Assembly: GCF_002878395.1 (NCBI RefSeq)
Contig: NC_061116.1
Span: 123,098,232-123,162,231 of the forward strand
Length of the DNA stretch: 64,000 nucleotides
Direction: 5' to 3'
From: Capsicum annuum
Taxonomy: Eukaryota > Streptophyta > Magnoliopsida > Solanales > Solanaceae
Shown here in pieces: positions 33,650-46,371 of the stretch (positions are counted from its first letter, which is position 1; each line of letters opens with the position of its first letter). The notes beneath the pieces are model-generated. The model was not told the origin of the DNA. It worked only from the letters and a program-made list of their open reading frames with translations, and ran no database searches. Both the position numbers and the translations under genes were made by a program.

Positions 33650-34163
33650 TTTATTTACTTATTATCAATAATACAGAATTGAAAGTAAACTGCATATTTC
33701 TTTCATTTTAAAATCAGACAAACAAGTTGAAACAAAAGGAGAATAATTGACAAATACTTATGCAAACTAATATGAATATAACTTTTCTTACTAAAACATA
33801 AGTTTTACTAAGGATTGTTGTTGTCTTTGAATGTATCTACTCTTCGAAATTAATTCTTAGGTGATGAAAAGTTAAAAAAATTATAAAATTAATGATTAAA
33901 TTATATATATATATTTTTTTATAATTATTAATTTTATATATAAAAAATCTGATGTGACATACTTCTTTTTTTTATTTTTTTTCATTAATTTTTTCAACCA
34001 TTTCTCTTTTTCTCATTTAACAAATAATAAGATAAAAGCCTGAGAAAAATAGCAGCCAAGCCCACATTGAGTGGAGGAATCGTGGGCCTATGAATAGATG
34101 GTGATAACATGGGTCTAGAATTAAAAGCCTTATGATCATCTTTTTAGTTTTACATTTTTCTTT

Positions 34164-35579
34164 GGATAAATTACATAAAACGACAAACCTAAGAGACCTT
34201 ATTATCCAAAATCACTTATTTTTTTTAAAATTATTTAAAATTTTTAATTTAATATTTTACTTTTGATACATATGAATAAAACTCCAATCTTACCTTTACT
34301 CCACAATTAATACATGCAATCTATTTTATTTTTTTCAAAGATTTTATCTCCTAAAATCTCTCTCAAATTATCATCAATTGATACAACTTTCATCTCCATT
34401 ACTGTAATTTTTTCATCAACTTCATTCTTTTTTTGATCTTTTTATCAGCTTCTCTTTTATCAATTTTGATTTTTTTCAATTTTTAAATCAATACTCATTA
34501 AAAAAAAGAGGAGAAATTGAACAATCAATTGTTAGATTTCTTATGAGAACGATCAAAGTGACTGTGGGGGTGAGAACGAATGACGGAGGGGGTGGGATAG
34601 CCAAATGACGGTGATAGTGTGGATGAATGACGGAGGGAGTGGTGGATTACATGTATCAATCATAAGTAACTTGAACAATCAATTGTTAGATTTCTGACGA
34701 GAACGATCAAAGTGGCGGTGGTGGTGAGGACGAACGGTGGAGGGAGTGAGATAGCCAAGGTGGTGGTGATGATGCGGACGAACGACAACGGGTGGTGGTG
34801 GTGGTGGATTATATGTATCAATCATAAGTATCAACACATATACATATGTATCAAATAGATGTATTTAATACATATATAGATACATATCAAAAACTTGTGT
34901 ACTCTTTTTATAATTTTAAGGATAATGCATATGTTTTTTTGGTCATTTAATGGTTTCACCATCCTCATTCAGGTTGACTATTTTTTAATTGATACATATG
35001 GTAGTTTATTTATTTTCATGATACAGTTTATACGTGCGCTATTGATACATTTTATCTCGTGAGAAACGACATGTGTGACACTGATATAATAGTATAAAAA
35101 ATATGTATTAGTGTTGTTAATCTGTTATCAAAATATATACATTACTAATATGATACATTTGCTGTTGGAATATTAGTGATACATATGACATATACTTTGT
35201 GATAGTGATTCATATTTTTGATTTATTTATAAATGTTTGGTACATTTAACATACTTCACATATGTAAATTATTTATTTTGGTGTGAGATTGAATTTTTAA
35301 TAGTTATTGAGTAAGTTTACCAAATGTATCATTGTGATACATTTGGAACCAAATGTATTCATTTCACGATTTGTGCCTTATTTTACTCCCTGTAATAATT
35401 GAAAATTAGTTACTTCCTTATTTGACTAACCACTAAATTATAAATGTATCACAATGCATATGTATCATGGCTAAAATATATATAATAAATTTTAAAATTT
35501 GGGATATCATGTAATTAAATAAAATTATAAAAAAAAAGTGTTAAAACCCATTAAAAATTCGAGATTTATGTAAGTTGCG
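34164..35579. mobile_element. Non-autonomous Mutator-like element, 1.4 kb, 10-bp target duplication ATTTTTCTTT
   Basis: Flanked by ATTTTTCTTT at 34154-34163 and 35580-35589; the left copy has the single site at about 30624-30633. The ends are weakly inverted (ATAAATTACATAAAACGAC against CGCAACTTACATAAATCTC). Inside, a GGT/GGA-rich stretch of about 150 bp is present twice (34521-34670 and 34673-34830), followed by an AT-rich part full of GATACAT words. No transposase is recognisable. Confidence 0.72.
34521..34830. repeat. Duplicated 150-bp segment inside the Mutator-like element
   Basis: Both copies run from AACAATCAATTGTTAGATTTC through GAACGATCAAAGTG to GTATCAATCATAAGTA. The second copy is richer in GGTGGTGGT triplets. 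Confidence 0.8.
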
Positions 35580-36684
35580 ATTTTTCTTTCTTATTTTCAG
35601 TTATGAATCTTTTATTACCAGTTTTAAATAACACCAAAATTCTGGATAAATAAAGTTATTATTTTTGTCTCTCGGCTTCATTGTTTTAACCTCCCATGAG
35701 AAAATTTGAGGAGACTAAAATTATTATTTTTTTTGACATTAAATTGATAATTAATGTGTATAAATATATAGGTTTCTTAACCTTATCAGTCCCTCTCAGT
35801 AGCCAAAACATCATGTTATGGGTTCAATTTCTTTTTCTCAAATAAAGGTAGGCGAAATTGCTCTTTAAAAGAGCTTTTGTTTCTTTATATGTGAAATATT
35901 TTTATGATTTCGAAGATTTCAATATTTATATATACGATGATAACATAAAGTTATATTATTTCCCTCCCCCCCACATTAGTATTTCTTTTATTATACTATG
36001 TGCCTTTTCCATTGTAAGCTATTTTTATTTGATTGTATCTTAATAGAGTATATTATTTTAAATAATGTGTATCCTACCTTAATTTATTTTTATTTGATTG
36101 TATTTATGTACGTAGTTTCAATAATTATGTTATTATTTACTTAGTGTTTTCTGTAGTAAGGACTTGATTCTGTGAACTTTTTATTTTTATGTTTTTTTAT
36201 TATTTTACCTCTTTCCATGGTTGCTACATGATATTTCTGGAGTGTAAAAATAGTTGGCATAGTTTTCAAGAAATTCAAAATATTTTGTGCGAGTTTGTGG
36301 TTTGCAGAGATTAATAAAGAGCTTATAGTTGTTCGGTCAACATTTATGGTTTTGTACGTTGGATGGCAAAACGGTTTGCACCAGCAAATCTAAAATATCG
36401 ATGTTGGGTGGGTAGCATGGTTGATTAGATTTTATGATTTTTATATCTCATTTTGATTCTCAATTTGAAAAATTTTAAAATTGGGTCTCGAGGGTCAATT
36501 TTGTGAAAATCACCTCTTTAGAAAAATTTAATGTCGCTATTGAGTCCAAAATGTTGAATTTAGTATAGTTTCAGATCTCGTTTGCATTCTTGGGATTCCG
36601 AATGAATCCAGAGGGTCCCATCAGAAACATGAAAGAAACTCCAAGTTTGTTGGTGCAACACTGTTGATGCAGTCTTTTAAATAA

Positions 36685-36855
36685 TCCTATGGTCGCTTAA
36701 GCGACCCCTTCTCTTAAGTAATCCTCTAGCCGCTTAAGCAATCAATGGGTCGCTTAAGTGAAGGCCAGCTGATGTGGCCTAGTCGTTTAAGTGACAGGAA
36801 TGTCTCTTAAGCAAAGGCCAACTGATGTCGCCTAGACACTTAAGCTTTGGATTTA
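36685..36855. repeat. Array of CTTAAG palindromic words in the LTR-like block
   Basis: The word GGTCGCTTAAGCGACC and seven or so variants, such as CCGCTTAAGCAATC and GTCGTTTAAGTGAC, recur every 20-40 bases. A 50-bp part (AAGGCCAGCTGATGTGGCCTA) is present twice. Confidence 0.8.
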
Positions 36856-37099
36856 AGAGTTTTTGGGTGATTTCTTCCATCTCCGAACTTGGGTAAGCTC
36901 CAAATCGCTATTTCAATTATTTTACTTCGATTCTTGTCATTTAAAACCCGTTAATTAGTGATTTCAAAAGTGAAATTTGGGAATTTTAGTTCGAAAGGCC
37001 TAAAATATTTTTTCTGCAAATTAAACCTCATTTTTAATCCATTTTCACTTAGATTTTTGTCTGTGACTTCTTTTAATCTTGGGTAATGTGTTTATGAAC

Positions 37100-38570
37100 A
37101 AAAATTTTGGTTTTACCCTTTCAGTTTTAAAACTTGTTTTGTAGGTCCATTTTGACTCTGACTCGTAAATAAGTAATATGGGTATTGTTGACTTTCTTTT
37201 AATGTGTAGAGCTTATATTTGTATGTTTTAGTTGATTCCGGTATCGTTCTAGAGGGGGACAATGTCATGTGGAGGGTTTTTGGATTAGATTTCAACGTTA
37301 CGAGGTATATTATGGCTTAACTTTCTTCAAACTAGGTTGGGTAGTCAATATTTATATAAAAGCATGCTATGGGTATGGGTAATAACATAGGAATAATGTT
37401 ATTACTATTGTGTGTCTGTATGGGGGCTTATGTTTTTGTTATTAATGATCTGAGATGATAATTGCTACGTGTGGCCAGTGTGGGGGCCTTATTTGATATT
37501 GTTGCCCTTGTATAAGAATTTATTGCTTTCTTCATGATAGAAATGCCTAAGTTAGGGTTATTGTGATATTATTGATATCTTATTTGCATATTTCACTTTA
37601 AGGGTACATGACTCATATTGAATCATGGAGGGTTGACATATCGAGTGGATTTTTAGCTCACGTATGTGTAAATTGAATGGATTTTAGTTCTTCATACTGG
37701 TTTGATTGTGAGAATTACATCCTCATATCATGCATACATTCATGAGACATTGGTATTACTGTGGAAACACTGATTTTTGACAAAAATAAGATACTTTTAC
37801 AAAAGCCTCTATCGTAGCCCACGAGTCAGAGAGGAAATATGGATTTGAGCTTAGGATTGAGTATGGAAATAATATATGATTTGTGAATCCCCCATGGTTC
37901 CTACCTAAAAGCACTGATGCTTTGTAAGAGAATGGAGGTTATATAATGACCTCGATCATACCACATCATCATCATTATCACCCTCATTGTATTTCATTTA
38001 TTTATGAATCTTCAATGTTGTATTTCTGTATTTTGTCTGATGCTTCCCTACTTTGTCTCTTTTACGTATATATATATTGCGTATGTGCTATATTTAGAAC
38101 TGTTAGTAGAGACGGCGTGAGCTATCATTTGGAATTTTTTTTACTTGCAGGTGACGTGCTCATAGTGTGTATTTATATACCTTATTTTCTAATTTGTTCA
38201 TTCGGCCTATGATACGTAATGAGAACAAGTGAGCTGTACACATCCCTACTATGCTTTTTGGTACAGATCTAAGTATGAGTGCACAGCGTGACAACTGAGT
38301 TCAGGCGGTGATTTGATACATTTGAGACAGTGGCTGCTCTATGTTTTCAGAGTCGCCCCCCAACCTTATTCTATCTAGTTTATGTCTTGTTTTCCATTCA
38401 GTATAGAGTTGTGGTTTCTTTTTGGATTATCAGTTGCATTTTTAGACTTCATGTTGTATGTAGATTATTCTTACTATGTGATACAAAATTTGGGGTGGTT
38501 TATGGTTTTTATTATTTTCAAACTTCCGCTATTACTGTGCATGAATGGTTGGACTTCAGAGGTAGAGATT
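37100..38570 (+). repeat. Direct repeat of 1.46 kb, copy 1
   Basis: Collinear with 48795-50260. Shared landmarks are TCTTCAAACTAGGTTGGGTAG, GCATACATTCATGAGACATT and CTGTTAG(T/C)AGAGA. Copy 2 begins after a short extra partial copy (38570-38638 plus 48703-48790). Open frames in it (38330-38636 and others) are not conserved between copies, so I do not call genes. Confidence 0.85.
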
Positions 38571-38638
38571 CCGATTTTACCCATTTATTTTAAAAACCTT
38601 TTTTGGAATTTCAATTTGACACCGATTCATAAATAAGC

Positions 38639-39366
38639 TGACCCGACCCGACTTGGGGCCTTGTCGTAATGGGCATCTGAAGTTCAACTAGGATCGGAGA
38701 CCGCCCCCATTACCCAACCCAACCAACCTACGGATATCATGAGTCGGATAAATTTTGAACATATAATAAGAGAGCGTGTTTTAAAAAATGCAGACTCTGG
38801 AAGAGGTCTATGACCGTGATCAACCCCAATGAGTCCAACTGTTAAAACCCATACCAATAACCAATTACCAAACAAAACCATGAACCAACAACCAAAATAA
38901 TAACCAAGTTCCTGCTCGTAACATACTATAAGAGGATGGAACAATCATAAATCCATTTCAACTGTATTAGCCCTAATACTAAGCTGACACCAATACCGAT
39001 CTCGTCCATTCCAACCATAGTAGTAACACAAGCCTCTAACCAAAAGAAAAATAATATCCGATTGAGACATGCCTCGAACCATAGACAAAACAATTATCCA
39101 GAAAATAACCAAAGTATATAACGACATCCATGATATTAAATGGAGCCTTCTGGAATATGAAAGCTCACCATTTCAATCCAATAGCTGATCCCGAATTTGA
39201 TCACTTAGCAAGACGAGTAGAATGGTCGATTCCTGCATCGCGTAGGGAAACAGTCGTCCAAAGATGCGTTAGTGGGTGAACACTAGCATGAACTCAGAAT
39301 AAGGATAAAGTAATGTCATCTAGTAAAACTAAACCAATCATATGAATACAACAACACACACACATA

Positions 39367-39415
<49 letters not shown>

Positions 39416-41212
39416 CCATGCCAGGAAAGGGGGCTGGGTTTAGTATGCATTTAAAACCATTAATCTAGGTATGTGTAGCTTAAATGTCCTAGAACCACCC
39501 ATGGGCTATATGGGTCCAGTGTAAGCCCCTGAACGGGACTCGATGCGTGTAGCCATACAAACCGAAGATACCATAAGAGTAAGGGATTCCCAAGTACCCT
39601 TCGCTCTCCATGATACATCTGTATAGTGTAATTAAAGGATTCTCATGTACCTCATAGTATCATATATGATCGGTATGACCAAACCTCATGTCGGTAATTA
39701 TGAGTTTCTAGTGTCCATCCATTGGACTCGCACCTTCACTGTTAGCTATAACACTCCGCCATTATTGGGCAATTAAAACCATTACCATCCAACCTAACCA
39801 TTATTCCATTATTATTAACCAAACCTATAAGTAGTGGTATCGTCATACTGACTATAGCTTGCAATAAATGTTCTTAGCCAACTTTTTATGTAAAGGGATT
39901 CCTATGTACCCGTAGATCGCATTATCAAGTTAACTTGGGGGAATACCGTGTATCCCACAAGTGTTCCCTTGTTACGTTTGCTTGGGGGAATCACATGTAC
40001 CCCGCAAGTTGTTCATTGACATGTTTGCTTAAAGGATTCCCTTATACCCCACAAGAAAGTTTAATTAACCATAACCATGACCACTAAACCATTCCAAATT
40101 GTTTAAACCATTTATACCATTTAGGGTTCAATTATCAAACCATATCATGCAATAGTTCCATTAAAAGTCCAATAATATAGTAAAAACATTATCTAGGCAT
40201 TTCATCAAACATGTTGGGGGCATAGTGTTTCCAAAATCAAATCCAATTACCAATTAACCATTCCCATGAAACCAATTGTCCAAACCACTATTAAAGCATG
40301 TAATTGCATAATTAAAACATGGAAAAACCATAACCAAGCATTTAATACCAAAAACCCAACATATATTTTAAAACCCCAAAACCATACAATAATCATGCTA
40401 TGAAAACATAGTGTAAAACATGCCTTTAGTTGGAACTAACAATGAGGAAGGAGTAACATGCGATTATAAAAATAATGGAGAGAAATTACCCAAACAAGCC
40501 CCAAATTGCTCTGCTAGATGAAACCCTAGCCTTCTTTTACCCAATAGCCTTAGAGAGAATTAGAGAGTGTTTCTAAGTGTTTTAGATTAGAATAATAGGG
40601 TAAAACCCCTCCTAATAGTGATATAAGTCATGTGGTCATAATAGGTTAAGAGGGAAAATGTTTTGGTTGCCCCCCAACTTAACTGCATAAAATCCCCGCA
40701 GGTGGGTACGACTCCACCATACTAGTCGTACCCTCCAACACGAGTGGTACCTGCCGCTTATACCCTAGACCTCCCTTAGGCCTCCACACTGGTCAACATA
40801 TGACTATGAAAACCAAACCGTATCCAAGGATACGACTAGCACCCTTAACCCGTACCATAACAGAACCAAGAGGAGTTGGCATTATCCAACATACGAGTGG
40901 GACAATACGACTCGTACCCTATCTCATAACCCATGGTGAACCACTTATACTCAAATCCAAGTTACTTTACTAAGTCTCAGATTAAGTGAAGGAAAACCCA
41001 ACCATACGACCCGCCAACCACCATATTACTCGTACCAACCCAAGTCGTACCTATTTCAAAAACCAATCCAACCTACCAACCATTACTGGTAATTGTACGA
41101 CCAAACCTTACTAACCGTACCCCAGCATAGGACCTGTACCCCCTAGTCGTATTTTGTCCAGGAACCAAAAATCCTAGAAATTTTCTAAGGGTCCCAAACC
41201 CAGGGTGTTTCA
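38639..41212 (-). repeat. 3' LTR of the Tekay element (2.57 kb)
   Basis: Starts TGACCCGACCCGACTTGGGG and ends GGGTGTTTCA (plus strand). Contains (TA)n at 39363-39413, three or four 60-bp repeats with TTGGGGGAATCCCATGTACC (39890-40045), and an array of ACTAGTCGTAC-like words (40685-41160). It is about 250 bp longer than the other LTR because of indels. Confidence 0.92.
40685..41160. repeat. Array of GTACGACTAGTCGTAC-type palindromic words in the Tekay LTR
   Basis: A dozen or more half-sites and full palindromes: GGTACGACTCC, ACTAGTCGTACC, ACGAGTGGTACC, ATACGACTCGTACC, CAAGTCGTACC and others, in both orientations. The other LTR has the same array at 48185-48640, more decayed. Confidence 0.8.
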
Positions 41213-41226
41213 GTGTCCCCTACTAG
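41213..41226 (-). promoter_or_regulatory. Polypurine tract of the Tekay element
   Basis: Minus strand AGTAGGGGACAC directly before the 3' LTR start TGAAACACCC. Confidence 0.65.
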
Positions 41227-41435
41227 GATCATTCGTCCCCAAATGATAAATAAGGTAGGTATAAACATGATTTACACCCCTTGGATTCCTCTACTCTTAC
41301 CTTTAACAAAAATACAAGGGAATCAAGCAAAGTTATTTGCATTGTCAAATATCAATCCAATATTTAACCAAGTTAGAAAATAAAGATGCAAGGATCTATT
41401 CTAACCCTTAACTAAGTTAGAAAATAAAGATGTGA

Positions 41436-41690
41436 TCAACAACACATACCTTTCGTATGAATATCCGAAGCAGAAAACAAATGCGAATATTTGGACTTCA
41501 TGTCTGCTTCTACTTCCCATGTATCCTCTTCCACCTTGTGGTTCCACCATAGAAACTTTACCGAGGCCATATCATTGGTCCATAACCGACTAAACTGCCT
41601 ATCAAATATCTCAACTAGGACCTCTTCATAAGATAGAGAATCTGAGAAATCCTTCCAGAGGAACCACCGAAGAAGGATCACCAAGACATT
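41436..41690 (-). pseudogene. Chromodomain-like C-terminus of the Tekay integrase
   Basis: LSYEEVLVEIFDRQFSRL, then SVKFLWWNHKVEEDTWEVEAD and KYSHLF. The aromatic cage-like W..E..TWE pattern is that of the integrase chromodomain, which directs insertion to marked chromatin. The fragment is about 82 residues, out of frame with the rest of integrase. Confidence 0.8.
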
Positions 41691-43014
41691 TTCTCAACAT
41701 AGAGACATGAAATGCCGGATGAATACAACTTAAACTAGAAGGCAACTCCAATTTTTATGCCACATTACCAACTCTTTGCAACACCACATAAGGACCAACA
41801 TACCGGGGATTGTGCTTCCTCTTTTTACCAAACCGCGTCACTTCCTTCAAGGGAGATATCTTTAGGAACACCTTATCCCAACCTCAAACTCCAAGTCTCT
41901 ACGCCTTCTATTCACATAGGATTTTTAGCGACTTTGGGAAGCTGTAAGCCTATCCCAAATCACCTTTACCTTTTTCATAGCCTGATAAACCAAATTTGGA
42001 TCGAACATATCTGCCTCACCAAGTTCAAACCACCCAATAGGAGATCTACACCTCCTACCATACAATACCTCAAAAGAGGCCATTCCAATGCTAGAATTAT
42101 AGCTATTCTTGTAAGCAAACTCTACCTAAGGTAGATGCTCAATCCAATTGACACCATAATCAATCATCCATCACACATGTATGAAGCATGTCCTTCAATG
42201 TATGAATAGTTCTCTCTGCTTGTCCATCCATCTGCAGATGAAAAACAGTACTCAGACTAACCTTAGTACCCAACCCCTTTTAGAAAGACCGATAAAAGTG
42301 AGATAAAAATAGCATTCCATGATCAGATATAATTGAAATAGGTACCCCATGAAACTTTACAACCTCTAGAAGATACAACCTCACATAGTCCTCAGTCGAA
42401 TAGTTAGTCCGCACTGGCAAGAAGTGAGCAAACTTGGTCATCCTATCTACGATGACCCAAATAAAATCAAATTAGCTCCGAGACTAAGGAAGATCAGTAA
42501 TGAAATTCATATTGATTACTTCCTATTGCCATTCAGGAAATTCAATTTCCTGATATAAGCCTCCAGGCCCCATGTGCTCAACTTTGACTTATTGGCACAC
42601 CATACATTTGGTCACAAAATCAACCACATACCTTTTCATACCATTCCACTAATATGTCTCCTTGAGATCATAATACATTTTTGTCAAACTGGGATGAACA
42701 ATATAGCATGATTCATGTTCCTCATCCAAAACCCTTTATCACAAACCATCAACATTAGGAACACATAACTGCCCTTGGTATCTCAAGGTACCATCACCAT
42801 TAATCTCGAATAGCATCACCTTTTGTCCACCAATATCACTCTTAATTTTCATCAAGATAGGATCTAGCATTTGCTTTTCCTTGATTTCTTCACCAAGAGA
42901 CAACCAAACCACTTCCCGTACCATCACACCACCATCATTAGAGCCTAAGAGAAAAACTCCAAGATTATCCAAACAGTGAATATCCTTAACCGATTCCCGC
43001 TTCTCCTTTTCCAC
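41691..43014 (-). pseudogene. Integrase and end of RNase H of the Tekay element
   Basis: 42739-43014 is open and includes the region just before the integrase zinc finger (GQLCVPNVDGL). 41700-42735 holds decayed integrase with recognisable minus-strand pieces: the zinc-finger part near 42600, the FVVIDRLTK-like region near 42430 and YHPQTDGQ-like sequence near 42220. Many stops are present. Confidence 0.7.
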
Positions 43015-44372
43015 ATGAGCCTAACTCCCCATGGATAACCTGCTAAGAGCATTAACAACCATGTTAGCTTTGCATGGGTGGTAGTAAAAACTCATATCAT
43101 AATCCTTGAGAAGCTCCAACCATCTTCTCTGCTTGAGATTTAGCTCCTTCTAAGTGAACACATACTGTAGACTATTATAATCAGAAAAGATGTCTGCGTA
43201 CACTCTATACAAATAATGCCGCTAGATTTTTCAAGCAAAAACCACCGCTAAAAGTGCCAAATAATGAGTAAGATAATTCCTCTCATGCACCTTCAACTGC
43301 TTGGATGCATAGGCAATAACCTTCCTATGTTGCATCAAAATACAACTAAGTCCCACCCAAAATGCATTACAATAAACCACAAACCCTTCATTACTTTCAA
43401 TCAATGTCAAAATCGGAGCCAAAGTCAGCTTATCCTTTAGCTTCTCAAAACTCCCCTCACAAGTATCCGACCAAGAAAACTTTACCTTTTTTTAAGTCAA
43501 CTTAGTCAATAGGGCAACTATCATCGATAAACTTTGTGCGAACCGCCTATAATACCCAACCAAGCCCAAGAAGTTCCAAATGTCAGTTGGAGTTGTGGGT
43601 CTAGGCCACTTTTTAAACACAACCACCTTTTGTGGATCCACCATGATCCCTCCACTAGAAATAATATGACCAAGAAAAGTTACAATATTTATCTAAAACT
43701 CATACTTGGAGAATTTGGCATACAACTGTTGCTTTCTTAAGGTTTGCAACACCATACAGAGGTGATTAGCATGATCCACCTCACTTTTAGAATACACCAA
43801 GATCTCATCAATGAACATAATGACAAAAAGATCCAGAAACTACTTGAAAACCCTATTCATCAGATCCATAAATCCTTTTAGGGCATTAGACAAATCAAAT
43901 GATATAACCAAGAACTCGAAGTGCTTGTATCGAGTACAAAAAACCGTCTTAGGGATATCCTCCTCCCTAATCTTAAGCCGATGATATCCGTACTGAAGAT
44001 CTTTCTTAGAAAAGAATTTAGCACCCTACAACTAATCAAACAAGTCATCTATCCTTGGAAGAGGATACTTGTTCTTAACCATTACTTTATGCAATTGTCG
44101 ATAGTCAATGCACATTTGAAGGGCTTTTTACGGACGAATAAAACTAGTGCACCCCACAGGGATAAACTGGGATGGATAAAACCCTTATCCAAAAAATCCT
44201 TAAGTTTTTCTTTGAGTTCCCGCAACTCAGTCAGAGCCATTCCACATGGAGGAATAGATATTGGATGAGTGTACGAACCCAAATCAATGCCAAACTCAAT
44301 CTCCCTATCTAGAGAAACACCAGGAAGATCATCCAAAAAGACCTCAAGAAACTTATTTCTCACTGAAACCAA
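43015..44372 (-). pseudogene. Reverse transcriptase and RNase H of the Tekay element
   Basis: 44372-44082: PGVSLDREIEFGIDL, then PISIPPCGMA and LKDFLDKGFIHPS, the RT entrance of Tekay elements. The polymerase motif near 43804-43815 reads FIDE where F/YxDD is required, so the second catalytic Asp is lost. 43422-43231 is RNase [19 protein letters not shown], then [16 protein letters not shown]. The first RNase H Asp is replaced by Asn (YCNA). Several frameshifts lie between the blocks. Confidence 0.82.
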
Positions 44373-44769
44373 ATAAAAAAAAGGACCTTTCGAGTTAGAA
44401 TCTTTAACCCAGAGGAGATGATAGAGACATCTTTTAGAGATTAACCTCTGAGCTCAAAGATAAGAAATAAACCTTCCTCTAAGAGTTAGGGAACGACCAT
44501 CCCACTCAAAAAACGATTCACCAGGGAACCTAAAGACGACCTTATGGGTCGACAATATAAGGACGCGTAATAAGAGTGTAACAAAACCATCCCTAGAATA
44601 ATATCAAAATCCACCATAGCAAGTTTAAACAAATTCACCAAAGTCTACCTACTACCAACAAATATTACACATCTTTTATAGACTCTTTTAGCAATCATAG
44701 AGTCATCTACCAAGGTAGAAACATAAAAAGGATCTAAATTAAAGTTAGGATAAAACCAAAATACACAGC

Positions 44770-45257
44770 CACATATGGGGTCACATAAGAGAGAGTAGAC
44801 CCCAAATTAAGTAAATAATATATGTCATGAGAAAAGAGTTATAACGTGCCAAAAATGACATCAATCGATGCCTCAAATTCCTATCGAGTAGTAGCATATA
44901 ACCTATTTCGATATGCGTCGGTACCAAAAGTAGAGACTGATGCAGAAGCATCACCCTTTGGTGCAGGATCAGAAGATAAATCAATAAGATCCTTACTCGC
45001 TCCTGAATCACCCTTACCAACCAGACAGTTTCTACGCTTATGGCCTGGCTAACCATATTTGAAATATCTATCCTTTCCCTCATCATAGAAACCCCTATAC
45101 AACCTACCACAAAACCAATAATAAGGGCATGATGAGGCTGATTAAGCCCCACTTTCCTGAAATTAGGCACCTTATGATTGGAAATTATTACCACCCTGCT
45201 GACGCCTGTCACCCATAGGCTTCGAGTAAAGAGCACTAACTGTAGAGAAGGAGCCAA
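44770..45257 (-). pseudogene. Zinc knuckle and protease region of the Tekay element
   Basis: The minus strand near 45060-45010 reads a knuckle in which the first two Cys are changed (YFKYG, a stop, then PGHKRRNC). It is followed by a Ser/Asp-rich linker and the protease start near 44860-44790 (SIDVIFGTL, then a degenerate active site and LSYVTPYVA). A frame continuing upstream is also open in another phase. Confidence 0.6.
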
Positions 45258-45464
45258 AACTCCCCCACTTCATCTTAAGCAACTTACCACCATTCCAACC
45301 ACCTTGCTATTACCTACCACCTTGTTCAGAAGACCTAAACTTCTTACCCTGCCTTTTCCTAAATTCAGTCTGCTTCCTCTTTTCTTTCTCCACCTGTTGC
45401 ATATAAACCACCAACCTTGACATATCTATATCCTTAATCAGCAAAGAAGTCCTGCTTTTAAGGA

Positions 45465-45956
45465 TCAATCTTGAGACAGTCCAAAACTAAAAATTCTCAT
45501 ATTTACCCTTGTATCATTCACTAATTCTAGAGCATACCTTGACAAATGATGAAATTTCAAGGCATATTCCTTGACAGACATTTTCCCTTGTCTCAGATTG
45601 ACAAATTCTTGCGCCTTTGCTTTTCTTAACTCCTGAGGAAAAAAGTAGTCCAGAAAAGCATTAGAGAAAGTCTCCCAAAAAGATGACTCCTTAACATCAC
45701 CTCTTATCCTACCCCAATTCTCGTAACATTGGTATGCCATATCCTTAAGTTGATAAGGAGAAGAATTCACCCCTTCCACATTCATGGCCTGCATCACCCT
45801 AAAATTTTTCTCTATTTCATCCAAGAAACCCTGAGGATCCTCTTCCATCTTTGCAGCAGTAAAAGTAGAAGGATTTATCTCTATAAACTGGCCAACCCTT
45901 GTGGCCTCAATAGATGAAACACCAGATATATCTCGCTTATCCTGAGCAACAACCAA
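45465..45956 (-). pseudogene. Gag of the Tekay element
   Basis: 164 codons open: FIEINPSTFTAAKMEEDPQG, then FLDEIEKNFRVMQ, YQLKDMAYQCYENW, SFWETFSNAFLDYFFPQELR, and AKAQEFVNLRQGKMSVKEY. This is the capsid domain of Tekay/Del Gag. The N-terminal end (to about 46150) and the C-terminal end (to 45260) are broken. Confidence 0.88.
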
Positions 45957-46355
45957 CTGAGAAATAATATGAATCGATTAGAGAAATTCCATATTAGTCA
46001 CCTCACCCTGATGAGGACTAGTAGCAACCGGTGAAACTCTAGAAATACCAAGGACTGGATCCCTAGATTGAGTATGGATCCACTGAGTAGTGAGAGTCTC
46101 TTCAATATTATCCCCAGTTAGGATAGAAGAGTTACCTTTGATCTCAGATCATCAAGGCATGATCTAAAAACAAAAAAACTAGGATTAAAGAAGATTCCAG
46201 GACTTAGACTCTAAGATTGAAAATAGAATACCAATAAAGTGAAAGATTCCTAAATGTCTTATAGCCTCTCCCTTATGAGTGTTGGCGCGCTACACACCTT
46301 TAAAAGAGAATCTACTCGACATTGCTTGTGGACTCCTAATTGACCATGAACTTGA

Positions 46356-46368
46356 GGCTCTGATACTA
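46356..46368 (-). promoter_or_regulatory. Primer binding site, initiator-Met tRNA type
   Basis: Three bases inside the 5' LTR the minus strand reads TAGTATCAGAGCC. The usual site is TGGTATCAGAGCC, one base different. Confidence 0.8.
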
Positions 46369-46371
46369 ACT

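Larger units (their letters stand above)
30580..34090. repeat. Tandem duplication, left copy (unit A)
   Basis: Non-coding unit beginning GTCTAAAATTAAAAGCC and matching the right copy in blocks: 30583-30640 with 34113-34163; 30855-31430 with 35600-36151; 31420-31975 with 50383-50745; 31976-32036 with 57084-57135; and 33009-33900 with 57136-57946. All the blocks are in the same order and orientation. It is interrupted by its own set of small elements. I find no coding blocks in the unit. The open frames at 31073-31309 and 35858-36043 are counterparts of each other but do not look protein-like. Confidence 0.85.

Noticed and set aside
34560..34810. GGT/GGA-rich stretch as a glycine-rich coding exon
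   Set aside because: The duplicated copies differ by indels not in multiples of three, and the stretch lies inside a non-autonomous element.
37946..38636. Several overlapping plus-strand frames rich in Phe, Tyr and Leu, like membrane proteins
   Set aside because: T-rich LTR-like sequence gives such frames by chance. They are not kept in the second copy at 49650-50260.
42739..43014. Separate gene of 91 codons
   Set aside because: It falls exactly between RNase H and integrase of the Tekay element and reads as the linker before the integrase zinc finger.
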